Assembly (NCBI RefSeq): GCF_000021725.1
Contig: NC_012115.1
Coordinates: forward strand, 893,001-957,000
DNA: 64,000 bases
Source of the DNA: Nautilia profundicola AmH
Lineage (GTDB): Bacteria > Campylobacterota > Campylobacteria > Campylobacterales > Nautiliaceae
Reading direction: 5' to 3'
Positions 1-7,865 of the stretch are shown in pieces. A program made the translations under genes and the position numbers. Each line of letters opens with the position of its first letter. Position 1 is the first letter of the stretch. The notes under the pieces were generated by a model that saw nothing but the letters and a program-made list of their open reading frames with translations, had not been told where the DNA came from and made no database searches.

Positions 1-490
1 ACAAAAAGCGTCTTTAACAACAATTACACAAGTTATAAGTGCAAGGGTTGAAGAGACGTTTTTACTTCTGAACAAAGAAATCGAAAGAAGCGGTTTAAAA
101 CCGAAACTTGGAGCCGGAATTGTTTTAACAGGAGGATTCACGAACTTCTATAACGTAAAAGAAATCGCATCTCAATTTTTTGACGGACATCCTGTTAGAG
201 TCGGAAGACCTAAAGTAATCAACGGGCTTGTTGAAAATTTACAGGCACCTGAATATGCGACAGTAATAGGCTTACTTTTATACGGTAACGGCGAAAACAA
301 CAAATATGAAAAAGACTCTAATCAACAGTTCAAATCTGAACATGTATTTGATATTCATTTTGAAGAAGAATCTCAAAACGAATCTAAACAAATAGATGAA
401 AAGGAGGAACTTGCAAATATCGCATCACAAAAACCTCAGGGTGTTAATCCATTCAAAAAATTCATCACTTGGTTAAATAATCTATTTTAA
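1..490 (+). CDS. ftsA: Cell division protein FtsA, C-terminal part (5' end outside window)
   Basis: An open frame enters from the left edge in frame 2 and stops at 488-490, ten bases before ftsZ. The translated piece has the phosphate-loop region typical of the FtsA/actin fold (GIVLTGG, about residues 45-51 of the piece), a low-complexity acidic linker, and ends in an amphipathic helix (FKKFITWLNNLF) of the kind that tethers FtsA to the inner membrane. FtsA is the actin-like ATPase that anchors FtsZ filaments and recruits the divisome. The order ftsA-ftsZ is the usual one. The N-terminal domains lie outside the window. Confidence 0.93.
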   Translation, partial: QKASLTTITQVISARVEETFLLLNKEIERSGLKPKLGAGIVLTGGFTNFYNVKEIASQFFDGHPVRVGRPKVINGLVENLQAPEYATVIGLLLYGNGENNKYEKDSNQQFKSEHVFDIHFEEESQNESKQIDEKEELANIASQKPQGVNPFKKFITWLNNLF

Positions 491-499
491 GGGGAGAAC

Positions 500-1606
500 A
501 TGAACGAATTATTCAAAATAAACGAATCAATAGACGGACCGGTAATAAAAGTAATCGGTGTCGGAGGCGGCGGTAATAATATGATAAACTATATCGCAAC
601 TCAAGGAATTAAAGGAGTTGAGTTAATAGCCGCAAACACTGACATACAAGCGCTTAAAACAAGTAAAGCTCATAAAAAAATACAACTCGGTTCACGTCTT
701 ACAAACGGACTTGGTGCGGGAATGAAACCGGAAATCGGTATGAAAGCTGCAGAAGAAACATATGAAGAGCTAAAAGAAGCGCTTCAAGGAGCAGACCTTG
801 TATTTATTTCTGCAGGTATGGGCGGTGGAACCGGAACTGGTGCAGCACCTGTAATTGCAAGAGCTGCTAAAGAAGTAGGTGCTCTTACAATCGGAGTTGT
901 TACTAAACCTTTTCCTTTTGAGGGACCTAAAAGAAAAAAACTTGCAGAAGCAGGTACAACGGAACTTAAACAAGAAGCAAACTCAATCGTAGTAATTCCA
1001 AATGAAAAACTTCTTACAATTATTGACAGAAAAGTCGGAAGAAGAGAAGCGTTTGCACTTGTTGATGATGTTTTATACCAAGCTGTAGGCGGTATTTCAA
1101 ACATGGTTATCAGCTACGGTGAAAACGATATCAACGTTGACTTTAACGACCTTAGAACTGTTATGTCTCATCAAGGGCTTGCTCTTATGGGTATGGGACA
1201 AGATCAAGGTGAAAACGCCGCATTTAACGCCATTAAAAAAGCAATCGAATCACCATTGCTTGATAATCTTTCAATCGACGGTGCTATGGGTGTACTTGTT
1301 CACTTTACATTACATGACGATTATCCTCTTGCGGAAATTGATGAAGGTATGAATATCGTATATGAAAAAGCTGATGAAGACGCTGATATTATATTCGGTA
1401 CAACTACAGACAACAGCTTAGCACCTGATGAAATTAAAGTAACTATTGTCGCTACAGGTTTTGAAAAAGGTAAAACCGAAAAAAAACCGGTTAATGATAT
1501 AAAAGAAGAAATTATGCAATCATTTACTAAAAAAGTTGTAGGCGGAATTGAACTTGACAGTGACGCTCTTGATATTCCGGCATATTTAAGAAGAATGAAG
1601 GATTAA
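500..1606 (+). CDS. ftsZ: Cell division GTPase FtsZ
   Basis: FtsZ is the tubulin-like GTPase that polymerises into the Z ring at midcell. The tubulin signature GGGTGTG is at residues 108-114, the N-terminal GVGGGGNN loop at 20-27, and the C-terminal peptide that binds FtsA and other partners is the last dozen residues (DIPAYLRR near the end). At 368 residues it has a short C-terminal linker, normal for the group. The ATG follows GGGGAG at 491-496 by three bases, and the gene follows ftsA by nine bases, so both are probably co-transcribed. Confidence 0.98.
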   Translation: MNELFKINESIDGPVIKVIGVGGGGNNMINYIATQGIKGVELIAANTDIQALKTSKAHKKIQLGSRLTNGLGAGMKPEIGMKAAEETYEELKEALQGADLVFISAGMGGGTGTGAAPVIARAAKEVGALTIGVVTKPFPFEGPKRKKLAEAGTTELKQEANSIVVIPNEKLLTIIDRKVGRREAFALVDDVLYQAVGGISNMVISYGENDINVDFNDLRTVMSHQGLALMGMGQDQGENAAFNAIKKAIESPLLDNLSIDGAMGVLVHFTLHDDYPLAEIDEGMNIVYEKADEDADIIFGTTTDNSLAPDEIKVTIVATGFEKGKTEKKPVNDIKEEIMQSFTKKVVGGIELDSDALDIPAYLRRMKD

Positions 1607-1612
1607 TTCCTT

Positions 1613-2392
1613 CTAAAAGATTAAATAAAACGCAGATACAATATAATCTGCTACAAAGATTAAAATAGAAGAAATCACAACTGCTTTCGTTGTGCTAACA
1701 CCTACACCTTTAGCACCTCCCCTTGTGTTATATCCAATATATGTACCAACCGCACTTATTAAATAGCCGAATACTATACCTTTAACAATACCTTCAGTAA
1801 AATCACCCAACTCGCCAAACTGTTTTATGTTTTCGATATAAGTATATCCGTTTACGTCCAATGTATAAACAGAAATCAAATATGCACCGATATTTGCAAC
1901 CGCATCAAAAAAAAGTATTAAAAGAGGAAGGGAAATTATAGTTCCTATAATTCTTGGTACAATCAAGTACTGTTTTGAATCGACAGCCATAACATCAAGC
2001 GCGTCTATCTGCTCTGTAACCCTCATACTGCCAAGTTCGGCTGCATAAGCGCTAATTCCCCTACTCACAACCATCAAAGCCGCAAAAACAGGTCCTAATT
2101 CCTTACATATTGATATAAATATCGTATAACCCATAAAATCTTCTACCCCAAATTTATGAAACCCGTTATATAACTGTACAGCTTCTACAAGACCTGTAAA
2201 AAATGAAGTTAAAAATATAACCCCCAAACTTCCGAATCCCATAAAATTTATCTGTTCAAATATCTGTCTGATTCTAAATGGAGGTTTAAGAAAAAGTGGT
2301 AATAGTTTTAACTGAAATATAGTGAATTTACCCAAACCCTCTATAAAATCAATTGCACTTTTACCGATAATATAAAAGAAGTCACTTATCAA
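1613..2392 (-). CDS. mlaE: MlaE-family ABC transporter permease (lipid transport)
   Basis: A 259-residue inner-membrane protein of the MlaE/YrbE family, permease part of lipid transporters that move phospholipids between inner and outer membrane. It shows an amphipathic N-terminal segment, about five hydrophobic helices, and the family stretch KELGPVFAALMVVSRGISAYAAE around residues 92-114 (conserved glutamates and glycine-rich turn). The cognate ATPase (MlaF) and MCE protein (MlaD) are not adjacent: ftsZ lies convergent on the left and fliL divergent on the right. The substrate is inferred from the family only. Confidence 0.9.
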   Translation of the reverse strand: MISDFFYIIGKSAIDFIEGLGKFTIFQLKLLPLFLKPPFRIRQIFEQINFMGFGSLGVIFLTSFFTGLVEAVQLYNGFHKFGVEDFMGYTIFISICKELGPVFAALMVVSRGISAYAAELGSMRVTEQIDALDVMAVDSKQYLIVPRIIGTIISLPLLILFFDAVANIGAYLISVYTLDVNGYTYIENIKQFGELGDFTEGIVKGIVFGYLISAVGTYIGYNTRGGAKGVGVSTTKAVVISSILIFVADYIVSAFYLIF

Positions 2393-2441
2393 AACAAACC
2401 TTTTTTGCTAAAATTATAACAAACTTAAATAAAGGATGAAA

Positions 2442-2963
2442 ATGGCTGAAGAAAAAGAGAATCAAGAAGTTCAAGAAGAGAAAAAAGAAGGCGGCAGTAA
2501 ACTCTTATTAATTGTGATTATCGTATTATTACTTATTTTGCTTATCGTAGGTGGATTGGTTGCTTACTTTTTATTAAGCGGGGGAGATGAAGAACAGGCA
2601 AATCAGCCTCAAGAACCTCAAAAAATTGAGAAAAAGAAAAAAGTTGAAAACATGACTGAGATAGGTCCTATTTATCCGTTAGACCAATTTATTGTAAATC
2701 TTGTTTCAAATAATTCAAGCAGATATTTAAAATGTAAAATTGACCTTGAGCTTGATTCGCCTGAATTACAACAAGAAGTTGATAAAAAACTTCCGGCTAT
2801 TAGGGATTTAATCATTAGAATTCTTTCAAGTAAAACAGTTGAAGAAATTCAAACTGCAAAAGGTAAAGAAAAACTAAAAGAAGAAATAAAAAGAAAAATA
2901 AATGAATTGCTTACAACCGGAGAAATAAGACATGTTTATTTCACGGAGTTTGTAATACAATAA
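2442..2963 (+). CDS. fliL: Flagellar basal body-associated protein FliL
   Basis: FliL is a single-pass inner-membrane protein that surrounds the stator units of the flagellar motor. The protein has a short charged cytoplasmic N-terminus, one strong transmembrane helix (about residues 20-46), a charged linker, and a periplasmic stomatin-like FliL domain (YPLDQFIVNL onwards, ending YFTEFVIQ). An ATG at 2436 is in frame, but AAAGGA at 2431-2436 sits directly on it and is correctly spaced for the ATG at 2442, so I use the latter. The stop overlaps the acpS start (TAATG). Confidence 0.93.
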   Translation: MAEEKENQEVQEEKKEGGSKLLLIVIIVLLLILLIVGGLVAYFLLSGGDEEQANQPQEPQKIEKKKKVENMTEIGPIYPLDQFIVNLVSNNSSRYLKCKIDLELDSPELQQEVDKKLPAIRDLIIRILSSKTVEEIQTAKGKEKLKEEIKRKINELLTTGEIRHVYFTEFVIQ

Positions 2964-3304
2964 TGATAGGCATTGATATTGTTTCAATTTCGAGAATAGA
3001 CGAAATGATCAATAAATTCGGTGAAAAAGCCTTAAAAAGATTTTTAAACGAATCAGAAATCTTATTAACTAAATCTTCTCAAAATGCAGCCGGTTTTTGG
3101 GCTGCAAAAGAAGCTTTTTCAAAAGCGTTAGGTACGGGGATAGGTAGTGAATGCTCTTTTTTAGATATAGAAATATCAAAAGATCAAAAAGGAAAACCTT
3201 TTTTTACTACAAAAACACTTAATAAATTCAACATCAAACAAGCCGATTTATCAATCTCTCACGACGGAGGCTTTGCAATTGCCGCAGTTATACTGTTAAA
3301 ATAA
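2963..3304 (+). CDS. acpS: Holo-[acyl-carrier-protein] synthase
   Basis: AcpS transfers 4'-phosphopantetheine from CoA to a serine of acyl carrier protein, activating fatty acid synthesis. At 113 residues it has the normal length; the N-terminal MIGIDIV strand with the metal-binding aspartate, the FWAAKEAFSKALGTGI motif (residues 46-61) and the late LSISHDG motif are all present. The start codon overlaps the fliL stop, which implies translational coupling, an arrangement I associate with Campylobacterota genomes. Confidence 0.97.
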   Translation: MIGIDIVSISRIDEMINKFGEKALKRFLNESEILLTKSSQNAAGFWAAKEAFSKALGTGIGSECSFLDIEISKDQKGKPFFTTKTLNKFNIKQADLSISHDGGFAIAAVILLK

Positions 3305-3343
3305 TTTACATTTTTGTTTTTTCTTTGTATAATTTCATTCCGA

Positions 3344-3420
3344 GTCCCCGTAGCTCAGCTGGATAGAGCACCACCCTGCGGAGGTGGGGGTCGTGCGTTC
3401 GAATCGCGCCGGGGACGCCA
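3344..3420 (+). tRNA. tRNA-Arg (anticodon GCG)
   Basis: A complete 77-nt cloverleaf: acceptor stem GTCCCCG/CGGGGAC, D arm, anticodon stem CCACC/GGTGG with loop CTGCGGA, T arm with TTCGAAT, discriminator G and an encoded CCA. The anticodon at 3378-3380 reads GCG, decoding CGC and by wobble CGU. A TATAAT-like -10 box (TATAAT, near 3329) lies just upstream. Most bacteria use anticodon ACG (edited to inosine) for these codons, so this anticodon is unusual. Confidence 0.96.
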
Positions 3421-3482
3421 CATATTCTTAATCCCTCTTATTATAATCTTACATATGCTATAATTATTAAAAAAGGCTTACA

Positions 3483-4064
3483 ATGAAACTAAAAATTGCT
3501 TTAATAGTAAGTGCAGGTATGTTATTTATTGGTTGTTCATCAAAAGAAGCTCCAAAACCCCAATCTGCTCCTCAAGTTAGTGGAGAATGTATTATACAAA
3601 ATACCGAGGCTCCAAAATGGGTATGTACCGGAGGTGATATTAAAGATTATATAACAGCCGTAGGAAGTGCAAAACCAACTCCTTTAGGATTTAGCTTTCA
3701 AAGAAGTGAAGCAATTGCAATAGCAAGAGATGAAATAGCAAAACAATTACAAATAAAAGTAAAAAACATGTTTAAAAATTACATGGCTACAACAGGTGCA
3801 AATACCGATTCAGTTGAAAAAGCTACTGAATATGTATCCAAACAGTTAACAAAACAGACTTTGATAGGCTCAAAACAGCTTAATATGTGGATTGCACCTG
3901 ATAAAACACTGTACGTATTAGTCGGAGTTCCGTTAAATGCCCAAAAAGCAAAAGAAGTGATTAAATCTTCTTTGAAAAATGAAGAAGCGTTATGGCAAAA
4001 ATTTCAAGCAGAAAAAGCACAAAAAGAATTAGATGAAGCTATAGATAAAGAGTTTAGCTATTAA
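3483..4064 (+). CDS. LPP20-like outer membrane lipoprotein
   Basis: A 193-residue secreted lipoprotein: hydrophobic signal peptide and a lipobox LFIGC with the lipidated cysteine at residue 18. The mature part matches the pattern of the Helicobacter LPP20 family (PKWVC motif, a GSA segment, then a helix rich in AIAIARDEIAKQL and a C-terminal charged helix). Such proteins often sit in the outer membrane; their function is not settled. It stands alone between the tRNA and a convergent gene, with its own AAAAAGG-type site before the ATG. Two cysteines (residues 36 and 48) could form a disulphide. Confidence 0.8.
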   Translation: MKLKIALIVSAGMLFIGCSSKEAPKPQSAPQVSGECIIQNTEAPKWVCTGGDIKDYITAVGSAKPTPLGFSFQRSEAIAIARDEIAKQLQIKVKNMFKNYMATTGANTDSVEKATEYVSKQLTKQTLIGSKQLNMWIAPDKTLYVLVGVPLNAQKAKEVIKSSLKNEEALWQKFQAEKAQKELDEAIDKEFSY

Positions 4065-4066
4065 AT

Positions 4067-4855
4067 TTACTCTTTTATCCATTTTTTTAAAATTTTTTCT
4101 CTAATTCCGCTTTTATCCATTTTTTCAATTTCTTTATTTATTTTTTGCAACAGTTCTTTTGCTTTAGGATATTTTTTCGAGATAAAAAGTCTGAATTTGG
4201 AAGTTTTTAACTTATCATAAGGAACATATGAGATATCTTCCGGAATCTTACATTTACCAATCATCTGATATCCTAAAATTGCCTCTTTAGAAGCAACCAT
4301 AATATCACACCTATTTGCGGATATTTTTTTCAAAACAGCACATTGACTTGTTGCTTCTTGATTAATTGTTTTATTTTTATCCAAATTAAACACTGTATAA
4401 TAAAATGAAGTGTTATAACCGTTTACGTCACATATTCTTAAAGAATTAATATCATTTTTAACTTTATTAAGTATTTCATCTTTGGTAAATCTTTTTTTCG
4501 AAAACCATATTACTTGGTGAGTTGTATATATTGGTTTTGTAATATATAATATTTTTGCCCTTTCTTTGGAATAAAGACCTGGGAAAATAGCATATTTTTT
4601 TGCTCTGTCATATACTGATACTAAATAAGTACACCTTTTCCATGGAAGAAGATCAAGTTTATATGTAATGTTAAGATCTTTAAACATCACATTATACATA
4701 TCAACCAAAGCACCTACAACCTTACTTTTATCAACTTTACCATTAACTCTTTTATAAAATACAAAAGGCGGCCATTCAGCTCCGTCATCACATATGTACA
4801 ATATATCTTTAGCATATAAACTAAACCCAAGAATTATTGCCAATAATATTTTCAT
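4067..4855 (-). CDS. Periplasmic solute-binding protein, family 3-like
   Basis: A 262-residue protein with a cleavable signal peptide (about residues 1-15, ending SLYAK) and the fold pattern of family 3 extracellular binding proteins: the opening WPPFVFY, the DMYN and PWKR segments, and a C-terminal helix of the type IEKMDKSGIREKILKKW. No permease or ATPase is near, so it is less likely to serve a transporter than to present a ligand to a sensor. It starts ten bases after the end of the SiaA-like phosphatase gene and surely shares its transcript, which suggests it is the periplasmic partner of that membrane receptor. The ligand is unknown. Confidence 0.75.
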   Translation of the reverse strand: MKILLAIILGFSLYAKDILYICDDGAEWPPFVFYKRVNGKVDKSKVVGALVDMYNVMFKDLNITYKLDLLPWKRCTYLVSVYDRAKKYAIFPGLYSKERAKILYITKPIYTTHQVIWFSKKRFTKDEILNKVKNDINSLRICDVNGYNTSFYYTVFNLDKNKTINQEATSQCAVLKKISANRCDIMVASKEAILGYQMIGKCKIPEDISYVPYDKLKTSKFRLFISKKYPKAKELLQKINKEIEKMDKSGIREKILKKWIKE

Positions 4856-4865
4856 TCACACCCCC

Positions 4866-6890
4866 TTATATTTTAAATCCGATTACTGCAATATCATCGT
4901 TTCTCATTTCATCCTTTTGCCATTTTCTCAATTCTTCCAAGAAAAGTTCTTTTTGTAAACTAAAACTGCTGTTATGATATTTTTGTATTAACATCATAAA
5001 TCTTTTTTTACCAAACGGGAATCCGCTTTCCCCTCCCAACTGATCTAAAAATCCGTCAGTCGTGACATAAAATTTCATATCTTCTTTTATATTAATATCG
5101 TATTCGGTGTACTTATAATTAATATCTGTAAACACATCTCCAACTGAGCGTTTATTTCCTCTTATAGTTTTGACCTCTTCATTTTCATCTAAATAAAATA
5201 TCGGTACATTTGCGCTTGAAAATTTAAATATATTTTTTTCTTTGTTGTAATATATAATAGCTCCGTCAAATCCTGCATTTGAAGTTGAGTCTTTATTGTA
5301 TTGTTTCAATATTGATTTAATGGAAACATTAAATTTTTCCAATATTTCAGCAGGAGAAATTTCTTTTTCAGAAAGACTTAATTCGTTTATAATATGCATT
5401 TGCACAGCTTTTACGAGCATTGTCATTAACGCGCCATGAACACCGTGTCCCGTACAATCGATTAACATTAATAAAAATTCATTTTTTCTCACTTCGTCAA
5501 GAAAATATATATCACCGCCGAGTACGTCTTTAGGCTCCCAGATTACGAAATAATCTTTAAAACATTTTGCAAACACCTTTTCAGACGGAAGTATTGATTT
5601 TTGTATTAATGAAGCATATCTGATACTTTCTTCCGTCATATTTAGAAGAGCTTTTATTTTACTTGTTTTTTGTTCTACTAAATCTTCCAAATGATTTTTT
5701 AATTTTTCTAATTCTTTTTTATCTGTAATATTGTATGAAATCATTATATATTTACACTCATCATCAAACATACATTTTTTAGTCATGTGCGAATAAAGCC
5801 AATAATCTTTTCCGTCTTTTGAAACACACTTAACTTCACCGTTCCATATACCGTTTTTGTTAACGTTTTTAATTATTTCGTCTAATTTTATATTTTTAAA
5901 TATATCCAATTTTTTATTAAGAATTTCGTTTTTTGAATATCCGCAAGTCTCGCAAAAAGCTTTTGTAACATCAATTATTTCACCTTTTTCATTGAACTCG
6001 CTGATAATTACGTACTTATCTATTACATTCATAAGCTCAGAAAGCTCTCTATGTAATTTAGAACTAACTGCAATACCTTTATTTGTAAAGTTCGCTATCT
6101 CTCCAAACTCATCTTTTGTGTTTATTCTAATAGGTTGAATTTTTAATTTCGGATTTGCTAAGAAATTGAAAAATCTTTCTAAACCTTTTCTTATTTCTTT
6201 AAGCGGTTTGTTTATGAATTCATTTAATATAAAAATTAAAATTACTATTGTAAACAGTGCGGCAATTACAAAATATAAAAACAGCATTTTCTCTTTTTGT
6301 AATGTAGCGTTATATATTTGATTGAATTTAATATTTACAAGTTTTAATTCGTTTTGTTCCATTTCGTTTAAATGTTGAAGAACAGGTGTCAAATCATAAT
6401 ACACTTTAACGTAACCGATAGGTTCGTTATTGTAAATAAGCTCTTTTTTTATATATTTAAATTTTTTAAATTGCTCCGGTAAATCTTTTGAAGAAAATAT
6501 TTTTTTACCATGGTCTTTATATGCTGAAAGAAAAACTGATTTGGCAACAGTATCATATATAACCACACCTTTTATTACGTCATCTTCCAATAAAACATCA
6601 TCAAGTATTTTTTTTGCCGCTTCTTCTTGGTAATTAAACAATGAATAACTAAAAGTGGTTTTTGAAAAGTTGATTATTTTTTTAAGGTTACAAAGAGTTT
6701 TTTCTTTAGTTTTTTCTTTTTGTTCTTCAATAAAATTAACAACAAATTGTTTCTGCTGGGAATTGAGTGTTTTTAAAATTTCAGCCTGGTGATTTTTAAT
6801 AGAAGTCGCTATCCATATCCATATTATACTTTGAAGAATTATAATTATTATTAAAACTTTGAATACTATACTATTTTTAAATTTTACCAT
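4866..6890 (-). CDS. Membrane PAS/HAMP PP2C-type phosphatase, SiaA-like
   Basis: A 674-residue receptor phosphatase. Order: transmembrane helix at about 5-25, periplasmic sensor to about 205, second helix to about 225, HAMP linker, PAS domain (about 290-400, with a PAC-like end), short coiled coil, and a SpoIIE/PPM phosphatase domain. Catalytic metal residues are visible in VLGGDIYF, DCTGHGVHGAL, TDGFLD and the terminal RNDDIAV. In Pseudomonas, SiaA of this type dephosphorylates SiaC. SiaB and SiaC homologues occur at 23-27 kb, so this is a good candidate for their phosphatase. I chose the ATG at 6890, which has GAGG six bases upstream, over a TTG at 6902. Confidence 0.85.
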   Translation of the reverse strand: MVKFKNSIVFKVLIIIIILQSIIWIWIATSIKNHQAEILKTLNSQQKQFVVNFIEEQKEKTKEKTLCNLKKIINFSKTTFSYSLFNYQEEAAKKILDDVLLEDDVIKGVVIYDTVAKSVFLSAYKDHGKKIFSSKDLPEQFKKFKYIKKELIYNNEPIGYVKVYYDLTPVLQHLNEMEQNELKLVNIKFNQIYNATLQKEKMLFLYFVIAALFTIVILIFILNEFINKPLKEIRKGLERFFNFLANPKLKIQPIRINTKDEFGEIANFTNKGIAVSSKLHRELSELMNVIDKYVIISEFNEKGEIIDVTKAFCETCGYSKNEILNKKLDIFKNIKLDEIIKNVNKNGIWNGEVKCVSKDGKDYWLYSHMTKKCMFDDECKYIMISYNITDKKELEKLKNHLEDLVEQKTSKIKALLNMTEESIRYASLIQKSILPSEKVFAKCFKDYFVIWEPKDVLGGDIYFLDEVRKNEFLLMLIDCTGHGVHGALMTMLVKAVQMHIINELSLSEKEISPAEILEKFNVSIKSILKQYNKDSTSNAGFDGAIIYYNKEKNIFKFSSANVPIFYLDENEEVKTIRGNKRSVGDVFTDINYKYTEYDINIKEDMKFYVTTDGFLDQLGGESGFPFGKKRFMMLIQKYHNSSFSLQKELFLEELRKWQKDEMRNDDIAVIGFKI

Positions 6891-6959
6891 TAAAAACCTC
6901 AATCATTTTCTTTTATTATAGCATATATTGAGGTAGTGATAAAGTGTAAATAATAAATA

Positions 6960-7137
6960 AGACCCGGGAGGGCGTTCACGCAGTGACTTTGGGCTCCGCC
7001 AAGTCACAGATTGAGGATAGGAGGACCGGTTTAGGGGCAGCATAAGCCGCCACACACCCCGGCCCTACCGTCTCCTCTATAAAATTGGTTGTAGGGCCCC
7101 AAAATGTGCGGGTAGCGACACCTCCCAGGTTGAGCGG
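6960..7137 (-). ncRNA. ssrS: Structured non-coding RNA, probable 6S RNA
   Basis: About 180 bases are far more GC-rich than the surroundings and contain no plausible gene. Read on the minus strand, the ends pair (AACCTGGGAGG with CCTCCCGGGTC), a distal helix pairs ATAGAGGAGACGGT with ACCGGTCCTCCTAT, and the 3' side of the open middle holds a strong small hairpin (GTGACTT/AAGTCAC). This rod with a central bubble and a 3'-side hairpin, and the string CGGTCC near the bubble, fit 6S RNA, which binds RNA polymerase. A -10-like TAAAAT lies just before the 5' end and a T-rich stretch follows the 3' end. The strand and the name are inferences. Confidence 0.5.
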
Positions 7138-7207
7138 AATTTTATCAGATTTTTTGAGTAAAATCAAGAAGTTTTGTAGTTTTCAATCAACTTTTATTAA
7201 TTTAATT

Positions 7208-7846
7208 TTAGCGTATTTTTAGGGATTTTGCAAGTTTAATACATTCATTAATTGAAGGTGTAGTAGGCATAAATATTTCTGTAGTAAATTTAGAAAGCTC
7301 TTTTTTAGTTTTATTACCGATAGCTATGGTCACTATGTTTTCAAAAGTTAGTATTTTTGAAAAACATTTAACTGTAGAAGGAGAAGTAAAAATAACTATC
7401 GATGGCTTTTTAAACTGTTCATCAGGCGTATTACAGACCGTTTCATAAATAATTACTTCTTTTAAAGTGTTGTTTATAAATTCTTTTTGAATTTTTGATA
7501 CTAATTTTTTGGCTCTGAAAAAAAGAAAAGTTTTGTTTTTATATATTTGATTAATCTCTTTTGCAAATTCATCTCCGTAAGCTGACTTCGCAATATATTC
7601 AACCTTGCCACCTAATTTTTCTATTTCGTTTGCAGTTGCTTTACCTATAGCTAATGAAGGATAGTTTTTCCATTCGTCTGTAAGATTGTTAACAGCCCGT
7701 ACGCCGTTTTTTGAAGTAAAAATAAGATAGTCGATATTTTCAAAAGAGAAAGAGGGAGAAAGAAAATTAATTTTGATTACCGGGTAATTCTCAACTCCGT
7801 CAATTTTCTGATCAGTTAAAAGATATATAGGTAATTCACTTTTCAC
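7208..7846 (-). CDS. hemD: Uroporphyrinogen-III synthase
   Basis: HemD closes and inverts ring D to make uroporphyrinogen III in haem synthesis. The protein is divergent like all HemD but has the two-domain pattern: YLIFTSKNGVRAV early, IGKATANEIEKLGGKV, and the second-domain IVIFTSPSTVKCFSK followed by IAIGNKTKKEL. The frame stays open back into guaA, so the start is uncertain. The only start-type codon between the guaA stop and the first conserved strand (LPIYLLT) is the GTG at 7846, which lies inside a heptamer repeat with no good ribosome-binding site. It directly follows guaA. Confidence 0.82.
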   Translation of the reverse strand: MKSELPIYLLTDQKIDGVENYPVIKINFLSPSFSFENIDYLIFTSKNGVRAVNNLTDEWKNYPSLAIGKATANEIEKLGGKVEYIAKSAYGDEFAKEINQIYKNKTFLFFRAKKLVSKIQKEFINNTLKEVIIYETVCNTPDEQFKKPSIVIFTSPSTVKCFSKILTFENIVTIAIGNKTKKELSKFTTEIFMPTTPSINECIKLAKSLKIR

Positions 7847-7865
7847 TTTTAACTTTTCACTTAAA

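Noticed and set aside
4067-4855. Solute-binding protein as part of an ABC importer
   Set aside because: No permease or ATPase gene is present beside it; its partner in the transcript is a receptor phosphatase.
6960-7160. RNase P RNA, tmRNA or SRP RNA for the GC-rich block
   Set aside because: The block is too short for RNase P or tmRNA, lacks the GAAAGTC-type core of RNase P and any tRNA-like TTCGA arm, and has no GGAA/GCA loop of SRP RNA. A short open frame of 63 codons on the minus strand is a by-product of the structured RNA.
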